Below are positions 44,848-54,634 of a DNA stretch of 64,000 bases, piece after piece. The stretch lies in the NCBI RefSeq assembly GCF_000166275.1, contig NZ_CM001023.1:620001-684000 (forward strand), in the 5' to 3' direction. The position numbers and the translations under genes were made by a program. Every line of letters starts with the position of its first letter. Within the stretch, counting starts at the first letter, position 1. The notes under the pieces are model-generated. The model was not told the origin of the DNA, did no database searches, and saw nothing but the letters and a program-made list of their open reading frames with translations. Source of the DNA: Algoriphagus machipongonensis (GTDB taxonomy: Bacteria; Bacteroidota; Bacteroidia; Cytophagales; Cyclobacteriaceae).

Positions 44848-47800
44848 ATGAAATCTACCTTCCTATGTTTCTTAGGATTTACATTCTTATTTGCTTGCCA
44901 ACCTAAAGAGCAAAAAGAATACGATCCAGATTCCTTCATAGACCCCGAACTTTTCAAAGATCATATCCGCGTTACGGATTATCAGACACCTGAAGAGGAA
45001 ATGGCAGGATTTCATTTGCCCCCTGGATTTGAAATAAACCTCTATGCTTCCGAACCGGATATTACCAAGCCTATCAACATGGAATTTGATGACAAAGGAA
45101 GGCTTTGGGTGACCCATTCAATTGAATATCCTTATGAGGCTTCTACAGGTTCGGGGACGGATAAAATCACAATTTTAGAGGATACAGATGGTGATGGGAA
45201 AGCCGATAAATTCACGGATTTTGCCAGTGATTTAAACATCCCAATTGGCATCATGCCAGTGAAAGGTGGAGCAGTCGCATACAGTATTCCGAATATTTAT
45301 TTTTTCGAAGACAAGGATGGAGATGATCGATACGATGAGAAAAAGGTGCTTTTGGGACCTTTTGGGCACGAAGACACCCATGGGATGATCAATAATTTTA
45401 TGCGGGGAATCGATGGTTGGATCCATTCTTCCCACGGTTTTCGAAATACCTCTCATATCGCAGGAGCAGATGGGGATAGTATTCATATGACTTCAGGGAA
45501 TACTTTTCGATTTAAGATTGATGGGAGCAGAGTTGAGCAAACTACCTATGGCAGGGTTAATCCCTTTGGCTATGCTGTAGATGATTTAGGATATATTTAT
45601 TCAGCGGATTGCCATTCGATGCCGATTTACCAAATTATCAATCAAGGCGATTATCCTCATTTCGGCAAAAAATCTCCTGGACTTGGTTTTGGTCCGCAAA
45701 TGATGGATTACCAAATTGGGTCTACGGCACTTTCAGGCTTGGAGTATTACACGGGGTTGGATTTTCCAGAGGAGTATCGCAATAGTTTCTTTTCTGGCGA
45801 TGTGGTAGCATGTCGAGTGAGTAGAAACTCAGTAGAATACATTGGTTCTACACCTCAGGCGATCAAGGAGAAAGATTTTTTGGTCAGTGAGGATCCTTGG
45901 TTTAGACCTGTGGATATCAAAATTGGTCCTGACGGAGCCTTATATATCGCGGATTTTTATAACCGCATTATTGGGCATTACGAAGTGCCTTTAGACCATC
46001 CGGGAAGGGATAGAAAAAGCGGAAGAATCTGGAGAATCACTTACAAAGGTGAGTCGGGAGATAAAACGGATTGGTCTCAGGCAACCATAGATGAGTTGGT
46101 AGAAGGATTGGGAAGTGAGATTTTTCATCATCGAATGTTGGCTTCGAATCGTTTGGTAGATTATTCTGGCCAAGACGCCATTGCGCCGACGAAAGGAGTT
46201 TTGGCAGATTCAAAAACCAATTCCAAACAGAAAGTCCATGCACTTTGGGTGTTAAAAAGGTTGAATAATTTAAGTTTTGATGAGTTGAGAAAAGCAGCAG
46301 AAAGTCAAGATCAAGAGTTGAGAGTTCATGCTTTTCGGATTTTGGGTGAGTATCCTACCTTGGGAGAGGACTATAAAAAGCTGGCTTTAGCAGGACTTAA
46401 AAATTCAGATCCGCATACGCAACGTGCGGCGGCTGATGTGTTGGTCAAGCATCATGATCAGATGGATATTCAGCCATTGATAGAAGCAGTGGAAAAAACT
46501 CCGATGAGTGATACACACTTGAAGTACACCTTATTGATTGCCTTGCAGGAACATCTTAGGGAGAATGATATTTTGGATCAGACCGTTACTCAAAACTGGA
46601 GCACTGAAGATGCTTCGGTGTTGATGGATGCTATGACTGATGTGCCATCGTCAAAGGCTTCAGAGTTTATTTTCGCCAATCTGAAAACTCAAAATCCAAG
46701 TCATGATCGTACCGTGGCATATCTGGAGCATGTGGGAAGGTACATTCCAGAAGCACAGCTAAATCAAGCTATCTCTTTTATTCGGGAGAAATTTAAAAAC
46801 GATCCTGCCGCTCAGTATTCATTATACCTAACCATTCAGTCAGGACTAGGGCAGCGTGGAGGAAATGCAGGCAATAATCAAATGAAAAATTGGGCAATAT
46901 CTTTTGCAGGAGATTTTCTAAAAAATCTGGAAAATAAGCCTACAGCCATCAAAGATCAGCCTTCGGCACATGCAGATGAAGAATATGAATACTATGAGGA
47001 AATAGCGAGACAGCAGGAGTTTGCGACCCAGATTGCAAAAGAGAATAAGCTGGATTCCTACGAGCCTGGTCTTCGGGATTTATTAAATTCTTCCTGGGCA
47101 AAAAACCGTCCCAGGGCGATGGCTGCTCAAGCTCTTATGGAGTTGAATCCTTCAGGGAATGCGAGTTTGGTAGAAAGTAAACTTTTGGACAAGGATTCGG
47201 ATCCTGCTTTCCGGGAAGAATTGGCCAAAGCGATTGGAGCTTCGTCTTATTCAGGAAGTTTAGCCATGCTAAATGAAGCCCTTCAAGAAGCCCCAAATGG
47301 CTTACAAGTAGCAATAGCTACGGTATTTGTCAACTCTAATCCGGGAAGAAATAGCTTGCTTCAAGCTGCACAGGAAGGGATGATTTCACCTAGAGTGCTT
47401 TTGGATCGACGCGTAAATGAGCAATTGCTTTCGGAAATGAACCCTGCTCAAATTCAATCCTATGAAGCTTTGACTGGAGGAATGGCTTCTGTTGTTGAAG
47501 AAAGACAAGAGCTGATTGATGCTCGTTTGGCTAGGTTTGTCCCTAAACCAGACATAGAAAAAGGAAAAGCGATTTTTATCAATACCTGCACGGTTTGTCA
47601 TCAAATTGAAGGTCAGGGAGGCATTATTGGTCCGCAACTGGATGGAATTGGCAACTGGGGAAGAAGGGCGTTGACGGAAAAGATTTTGGATCCGAACAGA
47701 AATATTTCTCAGGCATTTAAAACCTATACCATTACCACAAAAGATGGCAAGGTGCTCAGCGGCTTGTTTAGAAGAGAGGAAGGTGAACAGGAGATTTATG

Positions 47801-47952
47801 CAAATGCTGGGGGGCAGGAGTTTTCAGTTGCCAAATCAAATATCAAAGAGAAGAAAGTATCTCAATACACTTTGATGCCTGATAATTTTAATGAGACCAT
47901 TTCAGAAGAGGATTTTGACGCATTGATTGGGTTTTTATTGACTCAAAAATAA
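44848..47952 (+). CDS. PVC-type dehydrogenase / HEAT repeat / cytochrome c lipoprotein
   Basis: This 1034-residue lipoprotein (signal STFLCFLGFTFLFAC, Cys about 17) has three parts. Residues about 50-400 form a sorbosone-dehydrogenase-like beta propeller (GFEINLYASEPDITKPINMEFDDKG at its start; GPDGALYIADFYNRIIGHYE near its end), the 'membrane-bound dehydrogenase' domain known from Pirellula and Verrucomicrobium. A HEAT-like helical array fills about 430-860. A cytochrome c domain at about 895-1034 has the heme motif CTVCH near 914-918 and the axial-Met-type tail (YTLMPDNF). I use ATG 44848 over the TTG two codons upstream. It could pass electrons from sugar oxidation to the respiratory chain. 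Confidence 0.88.
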   Translation: MKSTFLCFLGFTFLFACQPKEQKEYDPDSFIDPELFKDHIRVTDYQTPEEEMAGFHLPPGFEINLYASEPDITKPINMEFDDKGRLWVTHSIEYPYEASTGSGTDKITILEDTDGDGKADKFTDFASDLNIPIGIMPVKGGAVAYSIPNIYFFEDKDGDDRYDEKKVLLGPFGHEDTHGMINNFMRGIDGWIHSSHGFRNTSHIAGADGDSIHMTSGNTFRFKIDGSRVEQTTYGRVNPFGYAVDDLGYIYSADCHSMPIYQIINQGDYPHFGKKSPGLGFGPQMMDYQIGSTALSGLEYYTGLDFPEEYRNSFFSGDVVACRVSRNSVEYIGSTPQAIKEKDFLVSEDPWFRPVDIKIGPDGALYIADFYNRIIGHYEVPLDHPGRDRKSGRIWRITYKGESGDKTDWSQATIDELVEGLGSEIFHHRMLASNRLVDYSGQDAIAPTKGVLADSKTNSKQKVHALWVLKRLNNLSFDELRKAAESQDQELRVHAFRILGEYPTLGEDYKKLALAGLKNSDPHTQRAAADVLVKHHDQMDIQPLIEAVEKTPMSDTHLKYTLLIALQEHLRENDILDQTVTQNWSTEDASVLMDAMTDVPSSKASEFIFANLKTQNPSHDRTVAYLEHVGRYIPEAQLNQAISFIREKFKNDPAAQYSLYLTIQSGLGQRGGNAGNNQMKNWAISFAGDFLKNLENKPTAIKDQPSAHADEEYEYYEEIARQQEFATQIAKENKLDSYEPGLRDLLNSSWAKNRPRAMAAQALMELNPSGNASLVESKLLDKDSDPAFREELAKAIGASSYSGSLAMLNEALQEAPNGLQVAIATVFVNSNPGRNSLLQAAQEGMISPRVLLDRRVNEQLLSEMNPAQIQSYEALTGGMASVVEERQELIDARLARFVPKPDIEKGKAIFINTCTVCHQIEGQGGIIGPQLDGIGNWGRRALTEKILDPNRNISQAFKTYTITTKDGKVLSGLFRREEGEQEIYANAGGQEFSVAKSNIKEKKVSQYTLMPDNFNETISEEDFDALIGFLLTQK

Positions 47953-48040
47953 AGTGAACAGTAGGCAGTCTCAGTACCCAGTCAAAGTGTCATCTCAATT
48001 AAAAAACTATTGAATATCACGGACTCTTTACCCAAAAACC

Positions 48041-49234
48041 ATGAGAAAAAATCAAGTTGTTTTCCTGATATGTTTAGGATTTGGTATAAGCCATTTCTGT
48101 GAAGCTCAATTGATGGCCGATCGAGATAAAAGTCAGGATATTCCTTTCAAAAAAACCATATTATTCTCTGATTTTGTATCCGAGGGAGTTGCTGTGGGAG
48201 ATGTTAATAATGATGGGAAATTAGATGTGATGGCTGGGCCATTCTGGTTTGAAGCGCCCACTTGGGAAAAGCATGAGATTTATGAGCCGAAATTATTTGT
48301 GGCTGAAAAAGAATGGAGCAACTCGATGTTGAATTTCGATCTGGATGTAAATCTTGACGGTTGGGTTGATTTGATACGGGTGGACTTTCCTGGGAAAGCA
48401 GTGTATTGGCATGAAAATCCAAAGGGAATGGAGGGTCATTGGAAAGTTCACATGATCCACGAAACCGTCGGGAATGAGTCCCCGAATTTTGTGGATATAG
48501 ATGGGGACGGAAGGAAGGATATTCTTTGTGGAGATGTGGCCAATAAACAAATGATTTGGCTGAAAGCTCCTACAAAACCAGGAGAAACAGAGTGGGAAAA
48601 ATATACAATAAGTCAGCCGGGAACACCGGGAAGTGAGAATTTTTCACATGGTCTAGGTTATTCAGACATGAATGGAGATGAGAAACCTGATGTGGTTATC
48701 CGTGAAGGATGGTGGGAAAACCCAGGCGATCCAACTCAAAAGGATTGGAACTGGAACCTATCCAATTTGGGTGAGCCTGTTTCACACATGTATTCGTTTG
48801 ACTTCAATCAAGACGGTTTCATGGATGTATTTGCCGCTTCTGCTCATGAGCGAGGAGTTTGGTGGTACGAAAATGTAGGGGATGGTTCCAATCAAAAATT
48901 TGATAGGCATTTGCTTACTGAGGAGATGTCTGAAACCCATGCTGTCGCCTTTGAAGATCTAAATGGTGATGGTCAAAAAGATTTCATTACAGGCAAACGA
49001 TTTTATGCCCATATGAGGGAAGGAACCGGGGCTTTGGAGCCAGCTTATTTGTATTGGTTTGAGTATGAACTTGGGGCAAACCCGAGGTGGGTAGCCCACC
49101 AAATTGATGATGATTCAGGTGTGGGGCTGAATGTGGTGGCGCAAGACATCAATGAAGATGGATTGCTGGATGTGGTGATTGCCAATAAAAAAGGAATCTT
49201 TGTTTTTGAACAAATGGGGAACTCATCAAAATAA
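48041..49234 (+). CDS. Secreted FG-GAP/VCBS-repeat beta-propeller protein
   Basis: This 397-residue exported protein has a signal peptide (VVFLICLGFGISHFCEAQ). Repeated calcium-loop motifs lie throughout: DVNNDGKLDVMAG, DVNLDGWVDLI, DIDGDGRKDILCG, DMNGDEKPDVVI, DFNQDGFMDVFA, DLNGDGQKDFITG and DINEDGLLDVVI. Seven such blades suggest a complete seven-bladed propeller. There is no ASPIC/UnbV domain, unlike the larger FG-GAP protein at 3.9-7.2 kb. It lies 88 bp after the cytochrome gene in the same direction. Binding partner unknown. Confidence 0.87.
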   Translation: MRKNQVVFLICLGFGISHFCEAQLMADRDKSQDIPFKKTILFSDFVSEGVAVGDVNNDGKLDVMAGPFWFEAPTWEKHEIYEPKLFVAEKEWSNSMLNFDLDVNLDGWVDLIRVDFPGKAVYWHENPKGMEGHWKVHMIHETVGNESPNFVDIDGDGRKDILCGDVANKQMIWLKAPTKPGETEWEKYTISQPGTPGSENFSHGLGYSDMNGDEKPDVVIREGWWENPGDPTQKDWNWNLSNLGEPVSHMYSFDFNQDGFMDVFAASAHERGVWWYENVGDGSNQKFDRHLLTEEMSETHAVAFEDLNGDGQKDFITGKRFYAHMREGTGALEPAYLYWFEYELGANPRWVAHQIDDDSGVGLNVVAQDINEDGLLDVVIANKKGIFVFEQMGNSSK

Positions 49235-49394
49235 TAGGGCAGGTAAAATCGTATTCTCAAAGATAAAGAAAGTGCAAAAACTGAAAAACTAATTTCTTTT
49301 ATTATTTTTTCGAAAAACTATCTCGCTCTTCTTATATTTTTTTCTTTATTTTCTAAGGTATTTTAGGTAGTATGCTCCCTCAAAATCAGAATTC

Positions 49395-51443
49395 ATGAAA
49401 AAGTATGTCTGGCCATTTTTGGCATTGGTATTAAGTTATTGTCAAGAAAAAGGCACTCCCCCAGCACCTGTTGAACCCACTCCAGCACCTCGTCAAATTG
49501 CATGGCAAGAACTGGAATATTACGGGTTCCTACATTTCAATATGAATACTTTCTCTGATCGGGAATGGGGTTTTGGGGATGAAAAACCGGAACAGTTTAA
49601 CCCTACTGAGCTAGATGCCAGACAATGGGCAAAAGTAGCCAGTGAAGCAGGTATGAAAGGCTTAATTATCACGGCAAAGCACCATGATGGTTTTGTGCTT
49701 TGGCCTTCAGCATACACAGAACACTCTGTGAAAAACAGCCCATGGAAAGATGGAAAGGGAGATTTGATCAAGGATTTATCGGAAGCTTGTAAGGAATACG
49801 GGTTGAAATTTGGGATTTATTATTCCCCATGGGACAGAAATCACCCCGATTACGGGAAGCCAGAATACATTACTTACATGAGAAATCAGTTGACCGAGTT
49901 GCTGACGAATTATGGAGAAATATTTGAAGTCTGGTTTGATGGAGCCAATGGAGGTGATGGGTATTATGGTGGAGCCAATGAAACCAGAAAAGTGGATAAA
50001 CTGACCTATTATAACTGGCCGGAAGTCTATGAACTAGTAAGAGAATTACAGCCAAATGCTGTGATGTTCAGTGATGGTGGTCCAGATGTAAGATGGGTTG
50101 GTAATGAGCATGGAGAGGCCTTTGAAACGAACTGGGCTAATTTGATGCGAGATTCTGTCTATGCAGGGATGCCTGATTACCCTCAGAAATATGCACCTGG
50201 TCAGGAAAATGGGACGCATTGGGTGCCTGCTGAGACCAACGTTTCGATTCGTCCGGGATGGTATTACCATACTTATGAAGATCATAAGGTCAGAAGCTTG
50301 GCCAACTTGGTCGATATTTACTACAATAGTATTGGGCGAAACACTTCTTTGCTAATCAATTTCCCGGTCGATACTCGTGGGTTGATTCATGAAAATGATG
50401 AGGAAGCTATTTTGAAATTGGGAGAAAAGATAAAAGAAGATTTTGCTGTGAATTTGGTCTCCCAGGCAGTTGTCACTGCTTCAGTTGAAAGAGGATCAGA
50501 TTATCAGGCAGAAAATGTTCAAGATGAGGCTTATGAAACTTATTGGTCTGTTCCAGATGGTCAGACTTCCGGAGCAATTGAAATAGATTTTGGTAAACCA
50601 ACTGTTTTCAACAGGCTTCTGATTCAGGAATATGTTGTTTTAGGACAGCGCATCAAGGCTTTTTCTTTAGAAAAAGAAGTAAATGGAAACTGGGAGAAAA
50701 TTACAGAAGCCACAACAGTAGGGCATAAGCGGATTTTGAGATTTCCAGATGTGGAGGCTCAAAAAGTCAGAGTTAATTTCTTAGATGCAAAGGATGTCCC
50801 TGTAATTGCTGAGGTTGGGATTTACCATGCGCCAAAATTGTTACTCCCTCCCACGACTAAGCGTTCAACCTCCGGTGAAGTGACTTTGACTGCTCCCGAT
50901 ACTGATTTGGAATTGTATTACACCTTAGATGGCAGCACTCCAACCAAAGAAAGTCAAGCCTACAGTTCCCCAATTCCTGTAAATCAAGCTACCACTTTGC
51001 TGGCAAGTTCTTATGATCCTGCCACGGAGAAAATGAGTGACCCAGTTCGTTTGGATTTGGATTTGCCAAAAGCAGGCTGGAAGGCAATAGGAACAGCTGA
51101 TATGAAGGCCATTGATGAAAACTCCAACAGCTATTTCACAAGTGAAAATGGCATGCTGACGATTGATTTGGGGCAGACTATAGAAATCCAAGGCTTTAGT
51201 TATATGCCGATGCAGGCGCGTTATCCAAGTGGTATCATAACCAATTTCCAGTTCCAAGTGAGTCAAAACGGAAGCAATTGGGAGACCATGGCTTCTGGTG
51301 AATTCTCTAATATCGTGAATAGTCCTATCGAGCAATTGGTAAGATTTGACCCAGTAAATACCCGGTATATTCGGTTGAAGGCGACCAAAACAGCAGATGG
51401 AAACGGGGCGACTTTCGGTGAGCTTGGAGTTTTGACGAAATAA
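49395..51443 (+). CDS. GH29 alpha-L-fucosidase with discoidin (F5/8C) and chitobiase-like C-terminal domains
   Basis: This exported glycoside hydrolase has 682 residues and a lipoprotein-like signal (MKKYVWPFLALVLSYC). The GH29 catalytic barrel spans about 30-340: KGLIITAKHHDGFVLWPS near 90-107, and the nucleophile Asp at about 182 in EVWFDGANGG. A first F5/8-type C (discoidin) module lies at about 355-490. A chitobiase/hexosaminidase C-terminal-like module (LELYYTLDGSTPTKES) is at about 495-550, and a second discoidin-like module at about 560-682. The accessory modules probably bind glycans. Substrate range within GH29 cannot be read here. Confidence 0.93.
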   Translation: MKKYVWPFLALVLSYCQEKGTPPAPVEPTPAPRQIAWQELEYYGFLHFNMNTFSDREWGFGDEKPEQFNPTELDARQWAKVASEAGMKGLIITAKHHDGFVLWPSAYTEHSVKNSPWKDGKGDLIKDLSEACKEYGLKFGIYYSPWDRNHPDYGKPEYITYMRNQLTELLTNYGEIFEVWFDGANGGDGYYGGANETRKVDKLTYYNWPEVYELVRELQPNAVMFSDGGPDVRWVGNEHGEAFETNWANLMRDSVYAGMPDYPQKYAPGQENGTHWVPAETNVSIRPGWYYHTYEDHKVRSLANLVDIYYNSIGRNTSLLINFPVDTRGLIHENDEEAILKLGEKIKEDFAVNLVSQAVVTASVERGSDYQAENVQDEAYETYWSVPDGQTSGAIEIDFGKPTVFNRLLIQEYVVLGQRIKAFSLEKEVNGNWEKITEATTVGHKRILRFPDVEAQKVRVNFLDAKDVPVIAEVGIYHAPKLLLPPTTKRSTSGEVTLTAPDTDLELYYTLDGSTPTKESQAYSSPIPVNQATTLLASSYDPATEKMSDPVRLDLDLPKAGWKAIGTADMKAIDENSNSYFTSENGMLTIDLGQTIEIQGFSYMPMQARYPSGIITNFQFQVSQNGSNWETMASGEFSNIVNSPIEQLVRFDPVNTRYIRLKATKTADGNGATFGELGVLTK

Positions 51444-51555
51444 TTTTTCTTGGTGAGGAAGGCGAATTTTACCTTAAGTCATAAATGAATAGAATTATTA
51501 TGGCTTTTTGGTTACATTATTTGCCCGAAAATACCTCACCCAAAATAATAGAATT

Positions 51556-52128
51556 ATGAACAGAAGAATTGCGCTCAGGCATTTGGCGTTAATCTCAGGA
51601 GGCTTAGCTTTTATCCCTTCCTGCGATTTTAGCTCGGATGATATCCTGGCTGCCTATAAAAATTTGCAAGTTACCCAGTCTCAAAAGCAGTTATTGGGGG
51701 AAATCTCAAATACCATTATCCCAGCAGGTGAAATCAAAGGTGCTTTGGATATAGAAGTTCCTGATTTTATTTTGGTCATGGTCAATGACTGCATGAATTC
51801 AGAACAGCAAAAGCAATTTACCGAAGGCTTAAAAAATTTCCCTTCCTATGTGAAAAGCGCTCAGGGAAACAATTTCACATCCCTTGCCACAAAAGAAAAA
51901 GAAAGCGTAGTCCTTTCAGGGCAAGCCTTAGAAGGAGATGAAACTGAAGAGGGGCTAAAAAACAAGGCAATCTCTTATTTCCTGAATACCACCAAGCGAT
52001 TTACCATTCAAGGCTACATGGCCTCAGAATACATTCAATCCGAAGTAATACCCTATTCTTTAATTCCAGGTGCCTACAATGGTTCTGTGTTGATTTCGGA
52101 TATTCAAAAACCAAGAATCAATGGCTAA
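51556..52128 (+). CDS. Gluconate 2-dehydrogenase subunit 3-family protein (LacC-like small subunit)
   Basis: The 190-residue small subunit is the partner of the GMC flavoprotein encoded next. The N-terminus MNRRIALRHLALISGG carries a twin-arginine pair, followed by a lipobox-like IPSC (Cys 23), so a Tat-exported lipoprotein is likely. The family core is visible in LLGEISNTIIPAGEIKGALDIEVPDFI near 52-78, KQFTEGLKNF and FTIQGYMASEYIQ near 153. I use the ATG at 51556; the farther upstream in-frame start has no signal. It overlaps the GMC gene by 8 bp. In glucoside 3-dehydrogenase such a subunit supports Tat export of the flavoprotein. Confidence 0.87.
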   Translation: MNRRIALRHLALISGGLAFIPSCDFSSDDILAAYKNLQVTQSQKQLLGEISNTIIPAGEIKGALDIEVPDFILVMVNDCMNSEQQKQFTEGLKNFPSYVKSAQGNNFTSLATKEKESVVLSGQALEGDETEEGLKNKAISYFLNTTKRFTIQGYMASEYIQSEVIPYSLIPGAYNGSVLISDIQKPRING

Positions 52129-53830
52129 TTTAAATATCAAAGATAAACAGGAACGTACTTACGAAGCCATTGTGATTGGTTCAGGAATCAGTGGTAGCTG
52201 GGCAGCAAAAGAACTCTGCGACCTTGGGGTGAAAACCCTGATGCTGGAGCGAGGTAGAAATGTCGAGCACAACAAAGATTACCCGACAACCAATATGCTT
52301 CCTTATGAATTTGAACACCGTGGGCAAATTACCCAAGCGGAAAAAGAAGCAAATCCAGTAGTCAGTAAGTGTTATGCCTTTCGTGAAGATGCCAAACATT
52401 TCTTTGTCAAAGATGCCGAGCATCCTTATGTGCAAGAAAAACCATTTGACTGGATCCGAGGCTATCAGGTAGGAGGAAAGTCTTTGCTTTGGGCCAGACA
52501 GGTTCAGCGCTGGTCAGATTTTGATTTTGAAGGACCGGCAAGGGATGGGTTTGCAGTGGATTGGCCGATTCGATACAAGGATATTGCTTCTTGGTATAGC
52601 CATGTGGAAAAATTCGCAGGAGTTTCAGGTAACAAAGACGGATTACCGAATTTGCCTGATGGGGAATTTCTTCCGGGATATGATCTAAATATAGTTGAGA
52701 AGCATTTTCAGGAGCAGTTGAAAAAAACTTATGGTAACGACCGTCATTTGATTTCTTCTCGATGTGCCCATATTCATGAGGCTAGACCAGAATTTACAGC
52801 GCAAGGCAGAGCTTTTTGTCAAAACAGAAACTTGTGTCAAAGAGGATGTCCATTTGGAGGTTATTTCAGTTCCAATTCATCTACCATTCCATGGGCTCTG
52901 AAAACAGGGAATCTGACATTGAGACCCGATGCGGTGGTTCATTCCATTATTTATGATGAGCAAGCAGGAAAAGCAACCGGAGTAAGAATCATCGATGCGC
53001 ATACCAAGGAAATGGAAGAGTTTTATGCACCGGTGATTTTCTTGAATGCGGCCGCTTTGAATTCCAACCTGATTTTGATGAATTCCACTTCCAATCGTTT
53101 TCCAAACGGTTTAGGAAATGACAATGGATTGCTTGGCAAATACGTGGCATTCCATAATTACCGTGCTCAAGTTTCTGGTCAATATGAAGGGTACCAAGAA
53201 TACACGACTTCCGGAGGAAGACCAACCAGTGGATATTTTCCAAGATTCCGAAATGTGTACAAACAGGAAACGGATTTCTTGCGGGGTTATGCCGCTGGTT
53301 TCTCAGCAAGCCGAGGCGTTAGACCAAATACGGAAGGCGTCGGAATGGATCTGAAAAACAACTTACTGAACCCAGATCAATATGGGCCTTGGTATGTGGG
53401 GTCGCATATGATGGGAGAGACTATTCCTAAGGAAAGTAATTATGTGGCTTTGGATCCTGACCTAAAAGACCCTTACGGTATGCCACAGCTAAAAATTAGC
53501 GTGGATTATGATGACAATGACGAAAAGATGATCAAGGATTATCAGGAGCAGATGTCAGAGATGTTTGAGAAAGCAGGATTTACGAATATCCGTGTGAATG
53601 ACGATCATCGTCAGCCGGGATTGGATATCCATGAGATGGGCGGCGTAAGAATGGGAAAAGACCCGAAAACTTCCTTGTTAAATGGGAATCATCAGCTTCA
53701 TGCGGTCCCAAATGTCTATGTGACAGATGGAGCAAGTATGACTTCCACTTCTACGCAAAACCCTTCTTTGACTTATATGGCTTTTGCAGCGAGAGCAGCC
53801 CATCATGCGGTTGCGGAAAGCAAAAAGTAA
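52121..53830 (+). CDS. GMC-family oxidoreductase (probable sugar dehydrogenase, LacA-like)
   Basis: This FAD-dependent oxidoreductase has 569 residues. The dinucleotide-binding loop is VIGSGISGSWAAKELCDLG (about 17-35). GYQVGGKSLLWARQVQRW lies near 114. A Cys cluster FCQNRNLCQRGCPFGG (C-x5-C-x3-C, about 234-249) resembles the Fe-S-type cluster reported for FAD glucose and glucoside 3-dehydrogenases. The active-site His is in LDIHEMGGVRMG near 505, with TQNPSLTYMAFAARAA near 546. It has no signal peptide itself; export by hitch-hiking on the Tat-bearing small subunit (8-bp gene overlap) is expected. 3-Oxidation of a glycoside is the favoured but unproven activity. Confidence 0.9.
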   Translation: MANLNIKDKQERTYEAIVIGSGISGSWAAKELCDLGVKTLMLERGRNVEHNKDYPTTNMLPYEFEHRGQITQAEKEANPVVSKCYAFREDAKHFFVKDAEHPYVQEKPFDWIRGYQVGGKSLLWARQVQRWSDFDFEGPARDGFAVDWPIRYKDIASWYSHVEKFAGVSGNKDGLPNLPDGEFLPGYDLNIVEKHFQEQLKKTYGNDRHLISSRCAHIHEARPEFTAQGRAFCQNRNLCQRGCPFGGYFSSNSSTIPWALKTGNLTLRPDAVVHSIIYDEQAGKATGVRIIDAHTKEMEEFYAPVIFLNAAALNSNLILMNSTSNRFPNGLGNDNGLLGKYVAFHNYRAQVSGQYEGYQEYTTSGGRPTSGYFPRFRNVYKQETDFLRGYAAGFSASRGVRPNTEGVGMDLKNNLLNPDQYGPWYVGSHMMGETIPKESNYVALDPDLKDPYGMPQLKISVDYDDNDEKMIKDYQEQMSEMFEKAGFTNIRVNDDHRQPGLDIHEMGGVRMGKDPKTSLLNGNHQLHAVPNVYVTDGASMTSTSTQNPSLTYMAFAARAAHHAVAESKK

Positions 53831-53863
53831 AGTCAGAATTCTAAAGTATGAAATCTGAAAATG

Positions 53864-53893
53864 GGCCCAAGTCGAGAGATTTGGGCTTTTTTG
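53864..53893 (+). terminator. Terminator after the GMC gene
   Basis: The stem GCCCAAGTC / GATTTGGGC (one G-T pair, GAGA loop) is followed by six T residues. It ends the cluster that starts near 44.8 kb. Confidence 0.85.
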
Positions 53894-53905
53894 TTAATTT
53901 AAACT

Positions 53906-54628
53906 ATGATTTATAAATACAGAACTGTAGAAGTTGGGCTGAAAATTCTCAAGAATCAATCCATAAGATTTTCTTCTCCTAGCGAATTTCCAGATACAAT
54001 GGATGTTGCACCTTTATTGATAGATTTTCAGTTCAGGTTGAATGATAAAATTGGGGATGAACAAAAAAAGGATTTGGAGATTCTTTTTGAAAAATGGCCC
54101 GCCTTGAAAATAAGAAGCATAAATAATGAAAGATTAATAAGTGATGCTTATCAAGACATGCTACTTAAAAAAAATAAAATTTTAAAGATTTGTTCTTTTT
54201 CGACAAACGGAAATTCCAATCAATTATGGAAAAATTATGGTGATTCTGAAAAAGGGATTGTTTTAGGTTTTGAGCCAGATTTGCAAAAAAAATTTCTTAT
54301 AGAGTCCCCCGAGTTCTTTTTTGGAGGACTAGTAGAATATGTTGATGAGTATCCAACTATAAAGTACCAGGAATCTCCCAAGGAAGAAATTTATTCTTCT
54401 TGGGTAAGAACTAAGCTCAAAAAGGAGTTTGATTGGGAAGAAGAATATCGAATTGGATTTTTTAAAAATGATTTGTCCCTTTTAAATGAGAGAAACATTG
54501 AAGTAAAATTTGATCCTACTTCACTCCTAGAAATTAGATTTGGGAAATTGATAAGTAATGGTGATAAACACCAGATTTTATTTCTATTGGAAAAAAAGGG
54601 CTGGAGCCATATTAAATTGATTGGATGA
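53906..54628 (+). CDS. DUF2971-like protein
   Basis: This 240-residue cytosolic protein fits the DUF2971 pattern: MIYKYRTVEVGLKILKNQSIRFSSPSEFPDTMD at the start (family: YKYR...LxxxxIxFSxPxxFxDxxD), then KICSFSTNGNSNQLWKNYGDSEKGIVLGFEP near 92-122 (family: CFSxxxxNxLMWxHYxxxxxGICxGF), and EWRxG-like WEEEYRIGFF near 183. The biochemical role is unknown; DUF2971 genes are often found in accessory regions. Base composition is clearly more AT-rich than the flanking GMC and htpG genes, suggesting transfer. It begins 75 bp after the GMC stop, just beyond its terminator. Confidence 0.78.
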   Translation: MIYKYRTVEVGLKILKNQSIRFSSPSEFPDTMDVAPLLIDFQFRLNDKIGDEQKKDLEILFEKWPALKIRSINNERLISDAYQDMLLKKNKILKICSFSTNGNSNQLWKNYGDSEKGIVLGFEPDLQKKFLIESPEFFFGGLVEYVDEYPTIKYQESPKEEIYSSWVRTKLKKEFDWEEEYRIGFFKNDLSLLNERNIEVKFDPTSLLEIRFGKLISNGDKHQILFLLEKKGWSHIKLIG

Positions 54629-54634
54629 CCATTT

